Shown: piece by piece, positions 4,926 to 7,890 of the stretch
Layout of the letters: the number at the start of each line of letters is the position of its first letter
Numbering within the stretch: position 1 is the first letter of the stretch
Source: Thiotrichaceae bacterium
GTDB taxonomy: Bacteria; Pseudomonadota; Gammaproteobacteria; Thiotrichales; Thiotrichaceae
Assembly: GCA_015494435.1 (NCBI GenBank)
Contig: WGBH01000361.1
Coordinates: 1 to 7,890 of the forward strand
DNA: 7,890 bases
Direction: 5' to 3'
Notes under the pieces: model-generated
What the model was told of the DNA's origin: nothing
What the model saw: the letters and a program-made list of their open reading frames with translations, nothing else
The model's database searches: none
Position numbers and translations under genes: made by a program

Positions 4926-7799
4926 TTATACCATTGCGGGAAGCTTTAAAGCTTTTCTAATTAAAGCCGTTTGCTGTTGATGATGAACACGGATAGAACC
5001 CACAGCAGGCGCAGCAGCGGCAGGACGTGTGACACAAGACACATCAATAAAACGAGCATAAGAGTGAAAGCGATGCTTCATATTATCCCATGCGCCTTGA
5101 TTTTTCGGTTCTTCTTGGCACCACACAAGCTCCTTAATTGCGTCATACTGCTTTAATACATTTTTTAAATCATAGTCAGGGAAGGGGTAAAGTTGTTCTA
5201 ATCGAATAATGGCTATCTGTTTAAGATTATATTCTTGATAGGTTGCCACTAAATCATAATAAACTTTTCCACTGCAAAGAATAACGCGGGTTATCTGCTT
5301 TTTTTCATGAGATGATAATTGCGGATCATCTATCACGGTTTGAAAATGCCCTTGGGCTAATTCTGAAAAATCATTCACTGCTTGGGGATGTCTTAATAAA
5401 CTTTTAGGGGTGAGTACAATTAATGGGCGACGATAGGGGCGTATCATTTGACGGCGTAACATATGAAAGGTTTGTGCAGGTGTAGAAGGAATACAAACTT
5501 GAATATTATGTTGTGCGCAAAGTTGCAAATAACGCTCTAAACGTGCAGAGGAATGTTCAGCGCCCATGCCTTCATAACCGTGGGGCAAAAATAGGGTTAA
5601 ACCGCATAAACGTGACCATTTTTGTTCACCTGAGGTAATAAATTGATCAATAACAACTTGCGCTCCATTCGCAAAATCACCAAATTGTGCTTCCCAAATA
5701 GTGAGGCTAGTCGGGGCAGAAGTGGCATAACCGTATTCAAAGGCGAGCACTGCTTCTTCTGATAATAAAGAATCAATCACGGTAAAATTACCCTGTTTTT
5801 CAGCAATATGCTTTAATGGTATCCAAGTTTGACGACGCTCTTGATGATGAAAAACGGCGTGTCGATGTGAAAACGTCCCTCGTCCACTGTCTTGTCCACT
5901 CAATCGAATATCAAAACCTTCACTTAATAAACTAGCATACGCCATATTTTCAGCAAATCCCCAGTCTACAGGACGTTCGCCCCTTGCCATTTGTTGGCGT
6001 TTATTGAGTAATTTGATCACCTGTTGATGCACGACAAAATCATCGGGGAATTGTTGACATTTTATTGCTAATTGGCGTAGTTGATTCGGATCAAAACGAG
6101 TATCTACTTTTACATCCCATTGTCTATCCTTGTATTCATTCCAACTGACTTTAAAAATTTCTGGAATACTGCTGTAATCTAGTGTATCGACCACTGCTTT
6201 GCCTGAGGAAATTTTCTTTTTATAAGTCTGTATTGCCTGTTTCGCTTCATCTTTAGTGATTATATTGTCTTTGATTAGTTGCTTGCCATAATTTTCACGT
6301 ACACCCATTTTATTGCGAATCGCCTTATACATGATAGGCTGGGTGACAGAGGGTTCATCTGCCTCATTATGCCCATGTTTTCGATAACATAAGAGATCAA
6401 TGACAATATCTTTACGAAAACGTAGACGATAATCCAATGAAATTTGTGCCGCAAAGATAACCGCCTCTGGATCATCTCCATTCACATGCAAAATAGGTGC
6501 ATTTACCATTTTTGCCACATCGGTTGGGTAGTAAGAGCTGCGACTATCTAAATCGGTACTGGTGGTAAAACCAATTTGATTATTAATCACAATATGCACG
6601 GTACCATGAATATGATAGCCGCGCGTTTGCGACATATTTAGCGTTTCCATGACAACACCTTGCCCTGCAAAGGCGGCATCACCGTGAATAACAACTGCAA
6701 CGACTTGTCCCCCTTGATCTGTACGACGATCTTTACGAGCGCGTACCACCCCTGCGACCACAGGACTGACAATTTCTAAATGAGAAGGATTAAAGACCAA
6801 TGATAGATGCATTGCATCTTCAATTGTCTGAATACTACAGGCATAACCTTTATGGTATTTTACATCCCCCATGTAATAAGGGTCACTTGGAATGCCTTCA
6901 AACTCTTTAAACAGCTCATCTGTTGATTTCCCCATAATATTAATCAATACATTGAGCCGACCGCGATGCGCCATACCTAAAATAATTTCACGAATTTTTT
7001 GACCACCTGCATGATGTACAATCTCATGCAGTAAAGGAATTAAGCTATCACCGCCTTCCAGTGAAAACCGCTTTTGACCCGTGTATTTTGTATGTAGATA
7101 ACGCTCTAATGTTTCTGCCGCCACCAATTGTTGATACAACGCTTTTTTACGCTCAACGCTAATCTCTGATCTGGATTCACAGCGTTCTAAACGCGATTGA
7201 ATCCATTGCTTCTCCTCCATATCCATAATATGCATATATTCGACACCAATACTGCCCGTATAGGTATTACGCAAAGCACGATAGATGTTATGAATGGTCG
7301 GTTTATCACATAAATGAAACGTACCTAGATTAAATTCACGTTCAGGGTCTACTTTATCTAAGCCATAATATTGTAAACTTAGCGCCTCTAATCCCGTTGT
7401 AATTTTACTATCCGACAATGGATTAGTATTAGCAATTAAATGTCCAATGGTACGATAAGCATCAATCAGTTGTAACACATAGACTTGTTGCCGTTCTATT
7501 TCCAATAAACTTTCAGTAACACTCGCATCAACACGATCGCTACAAGCGTTAGCATGCAATTGACGGCGATGAAACTGTTGTCGCATATAAGAATGTGTAT
7601 TGCCATTTTGGAATTCTATTGGCACAGGGAAAGTAGAAAAATATTGTCGCCAACTCGCCGTGACAGAGTCTGGGTCTTCTAAATAAGCTTCAAATAACAG
7701 CTCCAAATAAATAGCATTTTCCCCTTCTAGCAATGACTCAGAGAAATGGCGCACAGCCGCCTCTCCTGATAAAGCGTTGCCAGTGTTTATATCCTTCAT
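4926..7799 (-). CDS. sucA: 2-oxoglutarate dehydrogenase E1 component
   Basis: This thiamine-diphosphate enzyme decarboxylates 2-oxoglutarate and succinylates the lipoyl group of SucB in the TCA cycle. It has 957 residues, close to the 933 of E. coli SucA. The N-terminal segment (about 24-58, AIYLELLFEAYLEDPDSV...W) is the E2-binding/assembly motif of SucA. GMAHRGRLNVL lies at 275-285. The thiamine-diphosphate motif begins at GDAAFAGQG (373-381) and ends at INNQIG (405-410). YRKHGHNEADEPS (472-484) is the family signature. The pyrimidine-binding half carries EEAVLAFEYGYA (681-692), with the likely catalytic Glu at 688. PHGYEGMGAEHSSARLERYLQL lies at 739-760. All key residues are present, with no frameshift. 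The start is supported by AGGA 10 nt upstream. It is the first gene of a sucA-sucB operon; sdh genes are not visible upstream and lpd is not downstream. Confidence 0.98.
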   Translation of the reverse strand: MKDINTGNALSGEAAVRHFSESLLEGENAIYLELLFEAYLEDPDSVTASWRQYFSTFPVPIEFQNGNTHSYMRQQFHRRQLHANACSDRVDASVTESLLEIERQQVYVLQLIDAYRTIGHLIANTNPLSDSKITTGLEALSLQYYGLDKVDPEREFNLGTFHLCDKPTIHNIYRALRNTYTGSIGVEYMHIMDMEEKQWIQSRLERCESRSEISVERKKALYQQLVAAETLERYLHTKYTGQKRFSLEGGDSLIPLLHEIVHHAGGQKIREIILGMAHRGRLNVLINIMGKSTDELFKEFEGIPSDPYYMGDVKYHKGYACSIQTIEDAMHLSLVFNPSHLEIVSPVVAGVVRARKDRRTDQGGQVVAVVIHGDAAFAGQGVVMETLNMSQTRGYHIHGTVHIVINNQIGFTTSTDLDSRSSYYPTDVAKMVNAPILHVNGDDPEAVIFAAQISLDYRLRFRKDIVIDLLCYRKHGHNEADEPSVTQPIMYKAIRNKMGVRENYGKQLIKDNIITKDEAKQAIQTYKKKISSGKAVVDTLDYSSIPEIFKVSWNEYKDRQWDVKVDTRFDPNQLRQLAIKCQQFPDDFVVHQQVIKLLNKRQQMARGERPVDWGFAENMAYASLLSEGFDIRLSGQDSGRGTFSHRHAVFHHQERRQTWIPLKHIAEKQGNFTVIDSLLSEEAVLAFEYGYATSAPTSLTIWEAQFGDFANGAQVVIDQFITSGEQKWSRLCGLTLFLPHGYEGMGAEHSSARLERYLQLCAQHNIQVCIPSTPAQTFHMLRRQMIRPYRRPLIVLTPKSLLRHPQAVNDFSELAQGHFQTVIDDPQLSSHEKKQITRVILCSGKVYYDLVATYQEYNLKQIAIIRLEQLYPFPDYDLKNVLKQYDAIKELVWCQEEPKNQGAWDNMKHRFHSYARFIDVSCVTRPAAAAPAVGSIRVHHQQQTALIRKALKLPAMV

Positions 7800-7809
7800 A
7801 TTCTTTATA

Positions 7810-7813
7810 TCCT
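7810..7813 (-). promoter_or_regulatory. Ribosome-binding site of sucA
   Basis: AGGA on the minus strand (7813-7810) lies 10 nt before the ATG. It is part of a 10 bp sequence, AGGATATAAA, that is repeated just inside the coding region (7795-7786). Confidence 0.6.
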
Positions 7814-7851
7814 AATAGAAATATTATTTTTAGCTGAATCCGTAAGGCTGA

Positions 7852-7881
7852 AGTATACCCCCCAAACTACCTATTAGGAAA
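7852..7881 (-). promoter_or_regulatory. Candidate sucA promoter
   Basis: On the minus strand TATACT (7857-7852) is a good -10 box. The best -35, TTTCCT (7881-7876), is 18 bp away and matches only 3/6, so an activator may be needed or this may not be the real promoter. A G6 tract sits directly upstream of the -10 and a short CCTATTAGG palindrome (7870-7878) overlaps the -35. Transcription would start near 7845, giving a leader of about 45 nt. The true promoter could also lie beyond the window. Confidence 0.3.
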
Positions 7882-7890
7882 ATGTGTATT

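Noticed and set aside
4710..5156. Plus-strand frames at 4710-4895 and 4971-5156
   Set aside because: They are antisense to the lipoyl domain of sucB and the C-terminus of sucA, with no ribosome site or recognisable protein features.
6275..6481. Minus-strand open frame of 68 codons
   Set aside because: It is an alternate-frame shadow within sucA over the conserved HGHNEADEPS region.
7858..7863. G6/C6 tract next to the possible sucA -10 box as a phase-variable switch
   Set aside because: Six bases is too short for frequent slippage, and sucA is a core metabolic gene not expected to switch.

Overview
This AT-rich bacterial window reads as ordinary chromosome from a gammaproteobacterium. The placement rests on four things: a PrkA/YeaG protein, a CvfB-type S1 protein paired with a DUF1415 protein, an E. 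coli-like SucA (2-oxoglutarate dehydrogenase E1) and its SucB partner. The low GC and the intergenic hairpins suggest a Thiotrichales/Beggiatoa-like lineage, but that is an impression and was not tested.

Layout from left to right. Positions 1-1339 (minus) hold the N-terminal 446 codons of prkA, cut by the window edge. Positions 1340-1620 are a divergent intergenic region. It contains a perfect 8+8 bp inverted repeat whose two arms could each serve as the -35 box of one of two divergent promoters. Positions 1621-2520 (plus) encode a 299-residue CvfB/YitL-like S1 RNA-binding protein. It overlaps by 47 bp a GTG-started DUF1415 gene (2474-3013, plus), so the two probably form a translationally coupled pair. 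Positions 3014-3184 are a convergent intergenic region with back-to-back hairpins that may act as a bidirectional terminator or belong to a dispersed repeat. Positions 3185-4873 (minus) encode SucB, the E2 component, with very long acidic Glu/Gln/Asn-rich linkers. Positions 4926-7799 (minus) encode SucA, the E1 component. Positions 7800-7890 hold the sucA ribosome-binding site and a possible promoter.

How the genes work together. SucA decarboxylates 2-oxoglutarate with thiamine diphosphate and passes the succinyl group to the lipoyl arm of SucB, which makes succinyl-CoA. The E3 subunit (Lpd) that reoxidises the lipoyl group is not in the window, and the operon ends after sucB against a convergent gene, so Lpd must be encoded elsewhere. 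The S1 protein and DUF1415 form a separate unit; the first probably binds RNA, and the role of the second is unknown. PrkA is a stress-associated AAA+ protein whose usual companions (YeaH/YhbH, SpoVR) would lie off the left edge.

I found no convincing new multi-gene system. The points most worth checking are the symmetric divergent promoter/operator, the convergent hairpin cluster, the atypical E2 linkers and the overlapping S1-DUF1415 pair.
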